From contig MVBO01000009.1 in assembly GCA_002261195.1 (NCBI GenBank), positions 167,122 to 231,121 of the forward strand: DNA of 64,000 bases, given 5' to 3'. This DNA comes from Bifiguratus adelaidae (Eukaryota; Mucoromycota; Endogonomycetes; Endogonales). Below the pieces are notes generated by a model. That model was not told the origin of the DNA. It worked only from the letters and a program-made list of their open reading frames with translations, and did not search any database. The position numbers and the translations under genes were made by a program. The first letter of the stretch is position 1, and every line of letters begins with the position of its first letter. Below, piece after piece: positions 1-12,000 of this stretch.

Positions 1-300
1 GATAGGGGCATTCATGTACATAGTCATGCCAGCTTTTCGCTTCATAGAGGACGTCATCAATTGTTCTGTATTATTGACATTGAACAAGGGGCTCACATAA
101 CCGATCATTCTTTGTCTTGTCGGACTGGGTACCTCGCGCGTACCCGAATGCACCAACTGCATGGTTTTGTTCTCCGACACAGGTATTTCGGTAAGAAGCG
201 AAAGCAAATGAATTAATGGCGAAAAATGAATTAAAACAAAAATTCAACGTCCGCCACCGAAAAAAGTTCGACGACTTCCACTTGCTCCTCATTGATCGCC
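1..300. other. Left-edge region upstream of DPH3, no gene assigned
   Basis: No conserved reading frame was recognised on either strand. The longest open frame, on the minus strand, runs back through the DPH3 coding exons and is judged a shadow. The last ~100 bp are probably the DPH3 promoter and leader. A gene continuing from outside the window could still end here. Confidence 0.4.
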
Positions 301-600
301 ATGACGTCCTTTTACGATGAAGTTGAGATTGAGGATATGGAGTTTGATGAAGAGACGCAACTTTATCACTACCCATGTCCATGCGGAGATCGCTTTCAAA
401 TCTCAGTGGTAAGTCACTTCGATCGGGACCGTTCAAGTCGCTCATGCCGACAGTAGGGTCAGTTAACGGATGGCGAAGACGTGGCCATTTGTCCATCATG
501 TTCCCTCATCATTCGCGTCATTTACGATCCAGAAGATTTTCAAGATGAAGATGGTGGAGAAGGCACGACGATTGTCCTGGGCACTGAAATTGCCGCCTAA
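301..600 (+). CDS. DPH3: Diphthamide biosynthesis protein 3 (CSL zinc finger)
   Basis: Small CSL-type zinc-binding protein. In the known family (Dph3/Kti11) it donates electrons to the Dph1-Dph2 radical-SAM enzyme in diphthamide synthesis on eEF2, and it is also needed for Elongator-dependent tRNA modification. Two exons (301-408 and 457-600) separated by a 48-bp phase-0 intron give 83 residues, the usual size. Visible features are an acidic N-terminus with the motif [10 protein letters not shown], the first ligand pair in YPCPCGDRF and the second in [14 protein letters not shown]. The acceptor at 456 was chosen because it gives a gap-free alignment through [15 protein letters not shown]. The protein should be cytosolic and nuclear. 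It converges on the sugar transporter gene, with a 360-bp gap between the two stop codons. Confidence 0.95.
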
Positions 601-960
601 ACCCCGCATCACGAACCGTTTTCAATAGCAGTGGGGTGGCGTCGGCAGTGCGCTACGCTACGTTTTCCATATTGCTTGTACAGTCTCACCATGTCTTTAT
701 CATTCATTGTACATCATGCATGTTTATAGCATCTTTCTAATCTCAACTTTGTCCACCGTCTCAATTGACCCCTCGATCCATGGTATGGCCTCCACATGGT
801 CCTTGGTTCTCCCGTATCAAGACGAAAAGGAATAAAAGCAGAAATCGAAATGTATGTATGTGCGCGCGTAAATGCAAAACAATGAATATTGCTATGCGTC
901 TAGTCTTTTACAGTCTATCTATGGTACACGATGGATATGTTATCACTTTTAGATATCATT
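601..960. other. Convergent intergenic region
   Basis: Space between the 3' ends of DPH3 (plus) and the transporter (minus). It is AT-richer than the genes, and I see no RNA gene, repeat or conserved frame. It probably holds the two 3' UTRs and poly(A) signals. Confidence 0.5.
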
Positions 961-2548
961 CTACTGTTGGCCAACCTTAGAGGGCTTACGGACACCGGTT
1001 CCACCTTCTTTCAGTTGAGCACCGAGCTCTCTTGCGATCTGTTCCATACTCTTGCCTCTGGTTTCGGGGACAAAGAAGAAGGTACCGACGGCGAAGGCAA
1101 GGGCAATGGCGGCAAAGACGAGGAAAGCCCAGCCCTTCATACCGGCTTGCATAGCGGGAAAGACCAAACCGACGATAAAGGAACCGAGCCAGTTGAGAGT
1201 AATGGCAATGGATGTTGCAGCACCGACGGCATAAGTGGGGATAAGTTCCGAGACAATGAGCCAGGGTATCGGACCGAGACCGATGGCGAAGGATCCGACA
1301 AACAGAAAGACGCCGAGAACGACAAGAGGATTGACGCCCACAAGAGAGCCAATGACCAACAAGACGGCTGAAATACACATGCCAATCTCACTAACGAGAA
1401 GCAGGACACGACGACCGGCCTTCTCAATAGTCAGAATGGAAATGATGGTCGCTACCAAGTTCCATCCAGAGACACCGATAGCCGCATATCGGGCAGCCTG
1501 AGCGCCAAAGACGTTGGTGAAGATGGACGTAGAATAATACATGACACCGTTGATACCAGTTAATTGTTGAGCCAAGTGAACCATCATGCAGACCATGGTC
1601 ATGCGACAGGTGTAGGGATCCTTGAAGAGACCAAAGATGGTCAGTGTTTGGCGAGATTGATGGCCATCATTCCCGGTTTCAACTTGATCCAATTCCGCAT
1701 CGGATACAGGTGCGTTACCATCCGTGACGGCAGAGGGATCCAGGCCTTTGGCTTCAGCCCGTTGACCGATGACAATTTCATCGTACTCATTGTCAATGTC
1801 GTATCCCTTGCGAAGACGACGAAGCGAGTTTCGACCTTGCTCAAGTTTGTTCTTGGCGACAAAGTAACGAGGGGTCTCAGGAACAAACAGGAGCATGACC
1901 GCCTGGATGATGGCCGGACCAGCAGTAATGGCCATCAAGTATCTCCAGGACGGAATGCCACCTAGACCAAGACCAACGGCTTGCGTGACCAAGATACCAA
2001 TGACCACACCGGTCTGATTAATGGTACCGAGCGCGCCACGTTGATTCTTATTGGCAATTTCCCCAATATAGGTCGACACTGCGACTGATCCCATACCAGC
2101 ACCCGCTCCGACAAACACCCTACCAAATGCGAACATTGCAGGATGCACGGCAAGAGACAGGAGAATAGCGCCAATAATGAAATTGAGGCAGTTGACGATG
2201 AGCGTATTTCGACGTCCAACCTTGTCCAACATTGGAGCGGCCAAGAGACCACCAATCATACCGCCCAGAGCAAAGCAACCGACGACAAATCCCCAGATCC
2301 AGTCACCCATGGGCAAACAATTTGGAAAGGGAGGATAGTTTTGCTGATATCCTTCCGGACATGCCCGGATCGAATTAGCCGGGATGTTTGTTGCACTTGT
2401 ACTATAACCATTTTGAAACTAGAGTAGCATAAACATCGATGCATATATCCAAATCAGCATCACTTACCGATGCAAGTGCAGCAGCCGTCGCACAAAATAC
2501 TGTATAAAAGCTCAAGGACGCTTCTCGCGAATCACCCTTGCCAGCCAT
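961..2548 (-). CDS. MFS sugar (hexose/monosaccharide) transporter
   Basis: Twelve-helix sugar porter of the major facilitator superfamily (HXT/GLUT type), expected in the plasma membrane and importing a monosaccharide. Two exons (2548-2468 and 2418-961) around a 50-bp intron give 512 residues. The first exon supplies the start of TM1 (ASLSFYTVFCATAAALASF) and the large second exon the rest. Diagnostic motifs are DKVGRR and PETPR in the N-terminal half, a central hydrophilic loop, QQLTGINGVMYYS in TM7 and VPETRGKS after TM12. The start was set at the ATG that puts a short cytoplasmic tail before TM1. The QQLTGING motif supports hexose or polyol transport, but the exact sugar cannot be read from sequence. 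It is divergent from SIP5, with 207 bp between the start codons. Confidence 0.93.
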
Positions 2549-2664
2549 TGGAGATGGGTGATCCGTTCAAATGCACCATTTATAAACCCATTATCGGAGC
2601 GTGAATTGGGTGATCATAGTCTTAACTCAGCTCATCCAATGACTGCTCTCAATGACGGAGGCTG

Positions 2665-2681
2665 CACGTGGAGTGACGTCA
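2665..2681. promoter_or_regulatory. E-box CACGTG and perfect CRE TGACGTCA in a divergent promoter
   Basis: The 207-bp divergent space between the sugar transporter and SIP5 holds CACGTG at 2665-2670 and TGACGTCA at 2674-2681. The palindromes match bHLH (E-box) and bZIP/CREB-ATF sites. Binding is inferred from sequence only. Confidence 0.5.
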
Positions 2682-2755
2682 AATATTTCATTCATTAGTA
2701 TAATGAATTGGAGATAACCTTCCAGGCTCACACTTTCCTTCTCTGCACGCGTTCA

Positions 2756-4347
2756 ATGGGTGCGAATGCCTCTCGCGATGCACAGCCGTCTATACCCCCC
2801 AAAGTGACATTGGTAGACTATGGAGCACTAGAGCCGAATGGAGTGTATCCGAATTCAGCGCATAATTACGACACGAAAGTAGTACGGCGGTACATTGCTG
2901 AACGCAAGTTAGCGCCCTTTTATCGAGGATTGGCTGAAGAGCCTACATTCGTGGATGGTCCGAACGAACAGGTGGCTGATGCGTCGGAATCAACACCGAT
3001 AACACCAGTGACGAGTAAGCCATCACCATCGACTGCGCATTTACCTGCTCATCTTGCTCATCTTCAACCTCAGCCGCAACGGTCCATCTCTCAACCTACC
3101 ACAGCCTCACTTGCCGCCACGAATCATGGAGCGGTTCCCAAAAAGTCATCGAAATTGCGTCCACGGTCCATCTCTTCCTCGGGAAATCGGTTGGCGGCAG
3201 CTGCGGTGGAAAAAGCCAAGGGATTACGATCTCCTAGTATGCAAGATGTCCGTCAACCAGAGACGACGAATAATGCACCAAAAGCACGGGATGTGGAACG
3301 ATTACTGTACAAGGACAGCGTTGAATGTCCCATTTGCTTCTTGGTGAGTTTCCATCCATCCTATTTTGTTTGTTTTTCCTCTCGACCTGACCCGCTACTA
3401 GTATTATCCCGCCAACATCAACCATTCCAGGTGCTGCGATCAACCGATCTGCACAGAGTGTTTTGTTGAAATACATCGTCCGGTGGACTCGCCGAGCACC
3501 CCGGCATCCTGTCCTTTTTGTGTGGAACCCAATTTCGGCGTTGTTTATCAAAAACCTCGCTGGTCCATGTATAAAAGTCGGTCAAGGTCAAGTAGTGTGG
3601 CAGGGTCGACCCAGATGGTGTCCACGACCTCTGTCACGAGTACATCGACGGCAGGCACGTCGAACGGTGTCAGTCCATCCACCTCGAACGAAGATGTAGG
3701 ACAAGCTGTCGATGAGCTTCCAGAAGGCCGTCGCAAAAGTTTTGGTCATGAACACCCCGAAGTGGTCACCATTGGTAAGAATAGAATGCTCGTTCGGTGT
3801 TTAAACAAATTATAATGTACCCTTTCCAGATCATATTCGACCCAACTATCGCGAAGAAATTCTCCAACATGCTCGTCGCACTTCCGCAGCCGCTGCCATA
3901 CCCGCATTACCACGGCGTCTACGCTCAGGATCCTCTACATTTGCTCGTGCATTCGGTACCACCACCACCCGCTCTCGCTCTTCCTCTGAAGCAGCGGGTC
4001 TAAATCCTCACGCGTCCACGTCGGCGGGTATGCGCGAATATGCTGCCTACATGAGTGCCATGCGACACATGAATGAAGATTTGGAGGAACTGATGGTGAT
4101 GGAAGCAGTGCGGCAATCCTTGATGGAACTCGAACAACAAACCCGACGGCGAGAGGAGTCGGACGAGGCGCAGGAAGAGGCAAACGGCAATGGGGCGCAG
4201 GCGAGCATCAACAGTTCCGAGGTTTCGTTGGAGTGGCCACCGGAATCCGAGCCAGAACCGGAGGCGTCCCCGTCCGATGATGATCTTCCCCTCATTCACG
4301 TTGCTAATCATCATGTAGAATCAGCGACTGCGGAACGCGAGACCTAG
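2756..4347 (+). CDS. SIP5: Sip5-like RING-type zinc finger protein
   Basis: Fungal Sip5 family. In yeast Sip5 associates with the Snf1 kinase and the Reg1-Glc7 phosphatase, and so is linked to glucose signalling. Three exons (2756-3343, 3402-3774, 3830-4347) give 492 residues. The chosen ATG begins MGANAS, a good N-myristoylation signal; an upstream in-frame non-ATG codon was rejected. A variable Ser/Pro-rich stretch is followed at about residues 190-230 by a RING-like cluster: ECPICFL, then [21 protein letters not shown] and SCPFC. This spacing is typical of the family. The C-terminal third has a helical segment (about 395-430) and an acidic Ser/Glu/Pro tail. The zinc-cluster context makes the family call firm. 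Function in this organism is inferred. The stop lies 55 bp from that of the converging TRAPPC11 gene. Confidence 0.88.
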
Positions 4348-4401
4348 GGTAGACAGACACTTGTATCGATTGTTTTATAGTGTGAATAGACCAAAAGCCA
4401 T

Positions 4402-7400
4402 CTATACATGTTTGGGCAAAACGTACACGACTAGCGGCTTGGCATCTTGGGTACTCAGCACGTTGCCAAATCCAGCCACGACCTGTATATCCTCGCGTGT
4501 TTCCTTACCCAACCATTCGGCTCGAAGTCGGGGTAGACGGACTTGGCCTGGTACAAGGGGCCAACACATAAGGGACAGGGTGTGGCATGACATGGGCAGG
4601 AGGGTGACTTTGGTGTGCTTGTAGCCTGCAAAGCAGAAGGCGTCGGAGCTTTCCATGGTGCATGCCAATTGCGCCATTTGTGGCAGAGGATTATGAATAA
4701 CGTAGCGCAGGTGAACCGGTTGGTCGACTTGCATAGGTTTTGGAATGTCTGCAGAGGGTGAATGTTAGTCCAAGCGCACGTTTTCCAGCTGTTTCACTCA
4801 CGAGCCACGGCGTGCACATAGCGTTGGTAAAAGGTGAGAGAAGGTAGTGGAAAAAATGATTGAGCGGGAATGGTTTCGTTTGTGCTAGGAGACAGGTCAG
4901 CCTTGCCTTGCATTTGCAGAGAAGGATAACCTACCGTCTCCATAGGATGGCCAAACAACCGGGTGATATCGCCTCTGGCGGAAAGCGATGAATATTCTCG
5001 ACGCTGCCTCGAAGCAAAAACACTGAATTACTGCTTTGATCACGATGTATAGCTACGACGGAGTGTGAGTGGGTATTTTGACCTCCATGCCAAGACTTAC
5101 TCCGCGGAAGAGCTTGTTTGGTATCCTCTTTTCCATGGATGGCCCAATGTATGCCATTCTTGTTTTCGGGACTCTGACTCTGACGGATGCGGCGTTAATT
5201 TGATATTTCCCCGTGAGGAAGAGCGTGTTCTATTTACCTGAAAATTCAGACCAGTCGTTTCAATGATCACATCATCTGCACACGCTCGTATCGTCGCACA
5301 TAGCAGAACGTCCTCATGATATCTCAAGTGATTCTTGGTCACAATGCTAACGGCATCAGCATCATCAACGGCTTGTGGATAGGCTTGATATTGGATTTGA
5401 AACGCCGGTAGAATCGGGAGATGGGCCTGCTCACGCGTTTCTGATTCTGTAGCATTTACAGATTCGGCTGTCTCCGGTCGACCATGGAGCTTGAGGATAT
5501 CTGTTAGATATTACGTCTCGATAAATGATTCATCACACGTACCACTGCTTCAAGCACACGCGTATCTGGGAACTTGCACACTTTGACGTGAAAGTGCTGC
5601 GCTACTTTCTGACCCGCTCCAATAACACCTAGGTCTACATTGGCAAAGGATGTCAATTGCACATTTGTGTTATTGAAAGCATCAGCATCCACCGCGAGAA
5701 AATCGCAATTGTCTGTAGCAAACCATGAGTACTGACACTAATGTTGCCTGTAAACCTTACCTGTGCTTGGGGCGCCTTTAATGTGAATATCGAGCCTAGC
5801 GATGATGGCATATTCTTCTCTGTTCTCTATCAAGATGTTGACTTTGCGAATCTCGTCTAACAAGAGATGCTGCACACGCTCAAACTGCATTGGCAAATTT
5901 TGAACGGACGGTTTGATACTTAAAAGAGTTGAGTACAGGTTTGATGATGTTCCATATTTTGTCGAATATCTACCTTGTTCGAAAGAACTCGCCTCGGCCG
6001 GGTAACAGCAATGAACGTATCGATGCTGAGAGCGCGCATCATGAACCACAGTTATATACGTGTTCTCGCAGAACTTACGCTTATCGGTTGTCGAATCATC
6101 AGACACTTTGTACCATCGTCGTCTTGCCGGTGCTTCGGATTCATTATGAAGTCGTTGCGTCAAATCATAATGACACTGAATATTCCAAGATTTGGTCTCG
6201 TACAGAAAGATAACGGCCAGTATCGTCAAGTCACCCGGATCCTTCCGTCGTAACTTTGCCCCAATAATCTTCCTCGAATCTGACTGAAATGTGAGGTTCA
6301 CACCTTGTTGCTGTTCGGCGGCGTTGGGATCGCTGACACTCCCGCACTCTATAAACTCTATCCGTTTCTCAGAATCTGTAACTGCGTGATGTGATTCGTC
6401 ATGCGAGTAGCGCTGGGTCAGATTGGGGATGTCAAAGACAATCTCCATTGCCGTGAATGTGATGGATTCAGGTGGTGACTCGCGCTGGGTTGCAAACTCG
6501 ACCTGGAATTCGACGTCTTCCCCCAAATCGAAGTTCTTCTTTCGAAATTGAACTGTGCACGTAACTAGTGCGAACCATGGATAAGTTACTTATTGAACCG
6601 ACCACATTGACACAAGCACTGTCGACTTACTGAACGGATTGATATGCTCCATATTAAACACCAGCTCTTGCGGCTCTGTGCCGTTCGACACCTCATTTTT
6701 CTTTGGCAATAATTGTTAGCCTTTCGTCAGACAGTACGTCGAAGAGACTTACGTTTAGTGTATTCACTAGTTCATGTTGAACCTCGAGCCTCTTGGGCAA
6801 CGGCATCTCCAAGCCTAGAAAGGCGCGGTTTAAGCAGACTGCGCAAAACCAAAGAGAGAATACATACGGGGACTCAATAGCTCGAGCAAGAATTCAATGG
6901 CGTGATCCCATGCTCCCAATTCTCTAGCACATCGAAGACTCCAGCGCAGTATTGAAATGAGCACCGTAGTCCATTGCTCCTTGCGATATGTCTTGCCAAT
7001 ACGCTCAAAAAATCTGCAATAGCGTCTAAATACGCGCACGTACAAACGAAAAGCATACTCACTTTAGAGCCATTTCATACTTTCCAGCTTCAAAATATGA
7101 ACCCGCAATCTCAGCGGCCATGTATAAGGTCATGCGGGTGTTCTTGTGCCTCTTGAAGTGTTCGTAACTCTTAGTGAGGAGCTCAATCGTGACATTGGAA
7201 TGATCGACCGCCTTTTCGGTTTCAAAGGTAGGGGGCACGTGAACTTGAACCTGGTTGTCTCTCGTTTCGACCGCCGCCGTTTGATTGGCTAATTGAGATT
7301 GAAGTTCGTGAAATCGTCTTCGTCTTTCTGCCGAGCACATTGCAGCTATATGGTAATAAAATCCGGCATGCTGCAGCAGCGATCCGGGATTACTGGTGGA

Positions 7401-9354
7401 CGTTCCATGCTCAGGCTCAATGCTCAGTATGCTGCGTGCCAGACTAGCGGGATGGGGTATACTTGGGTTATATGCTGGCGGGAGTTTAAAACCGTGTTTG
7501 ACCGCTGTACTCATCGTTTCTGCAAACAACTTGTATCTAACAGCAAAATGTACGTTTTGTTACTTGATATCAACGTCTTGACATCCAGACTTACTGCTTT
7601 GAAAGCCAAGCCCAGTAGTCATATGTATCCTCTCCGGATTTCCAAGTACTCAGCAGAGTCTGAAATGCGCTCAAATGTCGGTTCAGCTGCGACAATGCCG
7701 CAGATCCGTTATCCAAAAAGACATAAAATCTGCAAATCTAAACCCTTTTAGCACCTTGTCACCCAATACTGCACGACGCTTACCTTGCAATTTAAGCAAT
7801 CCGCAAGGATACGTGCTTCTTGCCACCTTTTAGATCCTGGTAGAAGGCCAGGGTATCCTGGCGTAATACGTGAATGTGTTTGGAACATGTCCAAAAGGTA
7901 TGTATAAGCTGATTCAAAGCCTCTGCGAAGCGATCAGTAATCCGAAATAGTATGCCAAAGATACGCACTTGCATGCTCCTTCAATGTCCTGCTTGAATTC
8001 AAGCCAAGTTGCCACTTTATAGTCGTAACGCGTGAGCCAGCCTTGTATATTTAGTGGATGTGCTTGCTGAGCTGCTGGATGGTTGGGATTGATGGGCGGT
8101 CGTGATTGAATTGTTGGGCTCGGAAGCTTGCTCCTTTTCATTCTGACGTCCTTAATCAAGTCAGAATAGAATGACATGGCGGGTTCGTACACAGAGCGGA
8201 ATAGACTAGAAGAACAATGAGACCTTGAATCCTAACCGGGTGCTTTTTGCTCACTTGCTGACAAACTCTTGGGCCTCGTTTGTTGTGCTTATGGGCGGAA
8301 GAACAAAGAACGAGTTCTTGATGTCAAGGCCGCAACTGCGTCGAATTGTCGCGATTCTATGATCTACGCTCGCGTCGTCTTTACGGCGTTAACGAGGGTA
8401 AAGTGAGGTTGTCGGCTACCCTATGCATTCTACTCACCTATATGTGCCTGCGAAATGACAAGTACGGCCGCAAATTTGATACCTCGATCTTGAAATGATT
8501 TCCTACAGCCGACTATAAGCACAAGCTCATGACGCCTGCGGTTATTCCATGCACGTACCTTCTTTGATTGATTGAATGCGCCAAGCGTGAATCGTGCTCG
8601 CAAGCTTCCGGGTCTTCTAGATGACTTCCTAAAGGATTGACCGGACTACGTACGCGTTGACTGTCGGGTGGCAAAACTGCGGATTTCGGGTCGACAGTTG
8701 CGTCCCACAAATCGTAGAAGCCCACAGCCACGGCAGGTATGTCGTCTCTGTATTTGCGTATCCATTGTGGGGTAATGATGCCATCCGGATACAATGGCGA
8801 TTGGGAGTTCTTGGGGGAGAGCGGAGATGGCGGTTTAGCGGAAGCAGCATTGACCATTGAAGAGCGTGGCGGCAGCTCGTAAGTCTGACGGGCCAAGGCA
8901 TTGAGCATGAAAAGTAACATTGTATCCATTCACGTACCTGAGGGACAGCGCGAACATGAAAGTGAGGTAGACCGAAAACCGTGCCTGCAACTGTGCCCTT
9001 TGCAGATTGACTTTGGTCAGAGCTAGGACTGAACTTGGCTGCTTCCCACAGCGATAGACTAGGCTTCATGGTCATGGCGGCCAGAATGCTTTGACTCTGT
9101 TGCTGTTTGGATCGTGGTCCACTGGTGGATCCCCGTCTTTGAACAGTTGGTGACGTTTCCACCGAGGCGCCCTGCTTTAGTGTCCCATCCGCCGATGCCT
9201 TGTGGTCCTCCACTTGACCTTCTTCTACCGACTTGCTCTCGGTCGGTCCCTTTGCATGCTCCCCATCTTTGACATCTTTGCCGGCGCTTTCCGGTAGACC
9301 GTATACCAGCATCAGCGGTATCGGGTGATAGGTCAGCTCTATAGGATACTCCAT
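4402..9354 (-). CDS. TRAPPC11: TRAPP complex subunit 11 (foie gras / gryzun family)
   Basis: Large multi-exon gene for the TRAPPC11 homologue, a subunit of the metazoan-type TRAPPIII tethering complex acting in ER-Golgi traffic and autophagy. The start MEYPIELTYHP matches the family's N-terminal strand. It is followed by a long low-complexity insert, then DGIITPQWIRKYRDDIPAVAVGFYDLWD split over several fragments, and CRKSFQDRG with KFAAVLVISQ from the foie-gras domain. Middle exons carry a TPR-like helical part (motifs TPHPASLARSI and GFYYHIAAMCSAERRR). The C-terminal gryzun part ends with MESSDAFCFAGYKHTKVTLLP, aligning with the human EPSDAFMFSGLKQ region. About twenty short introns break the gene and were not all placed exactly. 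The start at 9354 was preferred over an upstream in-frame TTG. Most ascomycete yeasts lack this subunit, and its presence is one clue to the lineage. Confidence 0.87.
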
Positions 9355-9454
9355 AGTAGCCTGTCCGTTAAGGACAAAACCAAAAGACAAGGTAACGCGG
9401 TGAGACGTGGATTTCCCCTTTGGACTATTCTACACTTAAAGCTTGAGTGAGGAA

Positions 9455-9490
<36 letters not shown>
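9455..9490. repeat. (GAGAGT)n hexanucleotide microsatellite
   Basis: Five perfect GAGAGT units plus a sixth with one change lie between the copper-fist stop and the TRAPPC11 start. On the transcript strand this is a CT-rich tract in the probable TRAPPC11 leader or promoter. Confidence 0.9.
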
Positions 9491-9516
9491 TCTGAAGATA
9501 GAGGGATGGAGAACGT

Positions 9517-10059
9517 CTATTGGGTAGGTATGGGAAGGTCAATGTCATCGTTGCCAGAGCATTGGCAGAGATAAGTAATCTTGCACAGGCAACCATGGCT
9601 GCCGATATCATCTGTCATGGATAGGACCATCAGAGCTCGGCTACGCAAAGTGTCTTTCCAAGAGCAAAGATCAGGTGCTTGGCCAAGGGCTTACCTGATG
9701 TTTTGCCGCAGTCGCACTTGCCGTGCCTCTTGCCACCTCGCGACCGAATCTCTCGACAATGGTTGCATTGCTTTGTTGGTCGTCCGGGTGGGGGAACCTC
9801 AATGAGCTCTCGATCTCCGTGTTCGCAAGCTTTTACTCGATGTCCTTTGATGCAGGAAGCGCTAGAGGATAACAGTCAGTGTCCCAATGTCCACATGTGC
9901 AAATTCTCCCGGTCGTCTTGAGCAACTCGAGCAATGCTGCTCGAACGAATGGCCACCCACCAGTCTCAAAGCAGCTCCTATTATGGCCTTCGGTGTACCA
10001 AGCGATGCTCGACAGTGTACTTACCAAGCATACCGCTTCTCGTCCTGCCAAACGACCAT
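9517..10059 (-). CDS. Very short copper-fist DNA-binding protein
   Basis: Three exons (10059-10025, 9861-9695, 9611-9517) give only 98 residues. The N-terminus is a full copper-fist domain: RYACASCIKGHRVKACEHG, the GRP minor-groove motif within PPPGRPTKQCNHC, then a CDCG ending. In Ace1, Mac1 and Cuf1 this fold uses zinc and copper to bind promoters of copper genes. After a second intron comes a 31-residue tail with a C-x-C-x5-C-x-C cluster (CLCKITYLCQC), like copper-sensing or metallothionein-type clusters, then a stop. Yeast Ace1 is over 200 residues and Mac1 over 400, so there is no room here for a long activation region. The domain call is firm. The third-exon frame was chosen for its cysteine cluster over a Ser/His-rich alternative. 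The gene is divergent from the Heh-like gene, 80 bp away. Confidence 0.8.
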
Positions 10060-10139
10060 GGTCAAAGGCTCTTGTCCCTATTTGGTTGCCATTGTTTGAA
10101 TGAGATCAGCTGGAAGCATAAAGGAATGGTTAATGCATA

Positions 10140-11835
10140 ATGTTTGCCATTCTTATGGATACTCAAACAAGCACGGTCCGTGTACCCATGCCTGAACAAG
10201 AACGTTCCATCGCCAGTCACCGTAAAAGACGTCGACATGAGAGCGAACGCACACCTCGAAAGATGAGCGTACAGTCCGTCTCGGGGTCTATGCCAATCGA
10301 ATTGAGAAACTCACGACCGTCAATGTCAATGTCATTGCTGCTCATCATGCTCATTGCCTATGGAACATACCTTTGCTGGAGGACATTTGACGTAAATAGT
10401 GTGGCAGACCCGGAGAGTTCTTGCGTACTCTATCGAGCGCAACCTTTGGAGCCGTTGCAAACCAAGATATCGCGCGTGATTTGCTCTAAAGCTGGTGGGC
10501 TTGGTAGGATTTTGCACTATATCGCTCCTACCGTACGCGAAGCTTGCAGAGATTATATGGACTCTGTGAATGAACGAATCCGTGCCTGGAATGAGGGGGA
10601 TGTTTATCTATCAGAACTACGAGAGAACGACACAAACATGTCCCAAGACACAGGGGATCAAATCAGCGCGCTGCCCGCTCCTTTGATTAACAATCTCACC
10701 GGCGCGCTTCTCAACACAACAAACGGCTACGACAATCTCATTGTGAAGCAGTTTGAATCGCTCATCGTTGCCACATTCCATAGTCAGGCCCGCAGGTTCG
10801 AGTATACGCGCGTGTTAAAGTATGGTAGAGCCCAGGGAAAAGCCGTGAGAATGATCGATTATGGGGTCGCCGTCGAAAAGATCTGGCATGAGGCAGCACG
10901 AGTTCATGGCGTAGGTTCTATTCTGACTGACCTTTAGGTATTGACTATTGTTGTGTAGAAGCAACTCCCCAGACCAGAGATGGAAAGGTATTTTGTCGCT
11001 GCTATTGATCGCCTCATCTCTTCGAGTCAAGCGGATGCAACGCCGGACTACGCATTGAAGGAGGATATACTCAGGTATGCCCGCTGGGACATGGAACAAA
11101 TTCCTTAACACTTTCATTTTGCTAGGCGACAGCAATATTTGACAAGTTCAAAAGGAGACATCACGCCTGCGACACCGAATCCTCGGTCACTGTTGAGAAA
11201 TGCCCTTTCCACCATTGAGGCGCCTGAGCTGTCCGTTCCGCCATTCCTTGCCCGTCTCATTGGTTACTGCGACTGCACCCTTTTACCAGCACTGCAAAAG
11301 CACAAAAACTTCTTGAGCCTGGCGGCCTTGCTTTTGCCCTTTTCATTCTTGGCATTCAGGTACTTCCTCGGCCGACGAAGGCTCCGAGGAAGAGCAGCGC
11401 GTGATGTGGCGTTCACTCTGGCTCAATTGGCGGAAAGAGTAAGGAGGACAAGCCCAATCGAAACAAGACTAACGGATCACCCAGGCATACAGTTGTCCGG
11501 AATCCATGCGACAACACGCTATTCCTGTCTCACATTTCAAGGATGCCCTCCTGTACGGTCGACTCGGGCAAACAGGACAACTCGGCGACCACGAACAAAG
11601 CGTGATAAACCAAGAAAAGCAATGGAAGATCGTTCAAGAGGCGATTGAAACCTGCCCAATGGTTCGCACCAGTCAGGGTGAAGACGGCAAAGTCTGGGAG
11701 TGGATTATTTTTGACGCAAAAGATTTCACCACGTTTTTGTCGCCTCGTGACAAGGCCTGGAAGACAAGCGCAGGTACCATGTACACTGACCTTGGAAGTG
11801 GAGTTCGGGTGCAGCTAGGGAACACAAACGGCTGA
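10140..11835 (+). CDS. Heh/Src1/Man1-type inner nuclear membrane protein
   Basis: Four exons (10140-10910, 10959-11074, 11126-11438, 11485-11835) give about 516 residues. A basic nuclear-localisation-like stretch (HRKRRRHESERTPRK) precedes TM1 (SMSLLLIMLIAYGTYLCW, about 60-77). A luminal domain of ~280 residues follows, then TM2 (NFLSLAALLLPFSFLAF). The nucleoplasmic C-terminus is the Man1-Src1-Heh (MSC) winged-helix domain, with IPVSHFKDALL, WKIVQEAIE and MVRTSQGEDGKVWEW. In the family it tethers chromatin and recruits ESCRT for nuclear envelope and pore surveillance. The usual N-terminal helix-extension-helix (HeH/LEM) domain is absent, and only 80 bp separate this start from the divergent copper-fist gene. 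It could be encoded farther away only if an exon were nested in that neighbour, which I do not see. Confidence 0.83.
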
Positions 11836-12000
11836 GCACGGTTTGGAACACTTCCGACTGCCCGCAAGCCGAATTGGTTCGAACATTTTCGGGCATTCTC
11901 GGCGGGAAATTCTCATAGACCTAACCCTGACCGGAAAATGAACAAAGGCTGTGTTCATATATAAGAATGTAGTAAATGTAACACTTCACTCTATACCATT

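Noticed and set aside
931-1371. Long plus-strand frame opposite the sugar transporter
   Set aside because: It mirrors a strongly conserved transporter on the minus strand and has no domain.
9339-9611. Alternative Ser/His-repeat frame as third exon of the copper-fist gene
   Set aside because: It comes from translating the GAGAGT microsatellite; the other frame gives a copper-type cysteine cluster and a stop.
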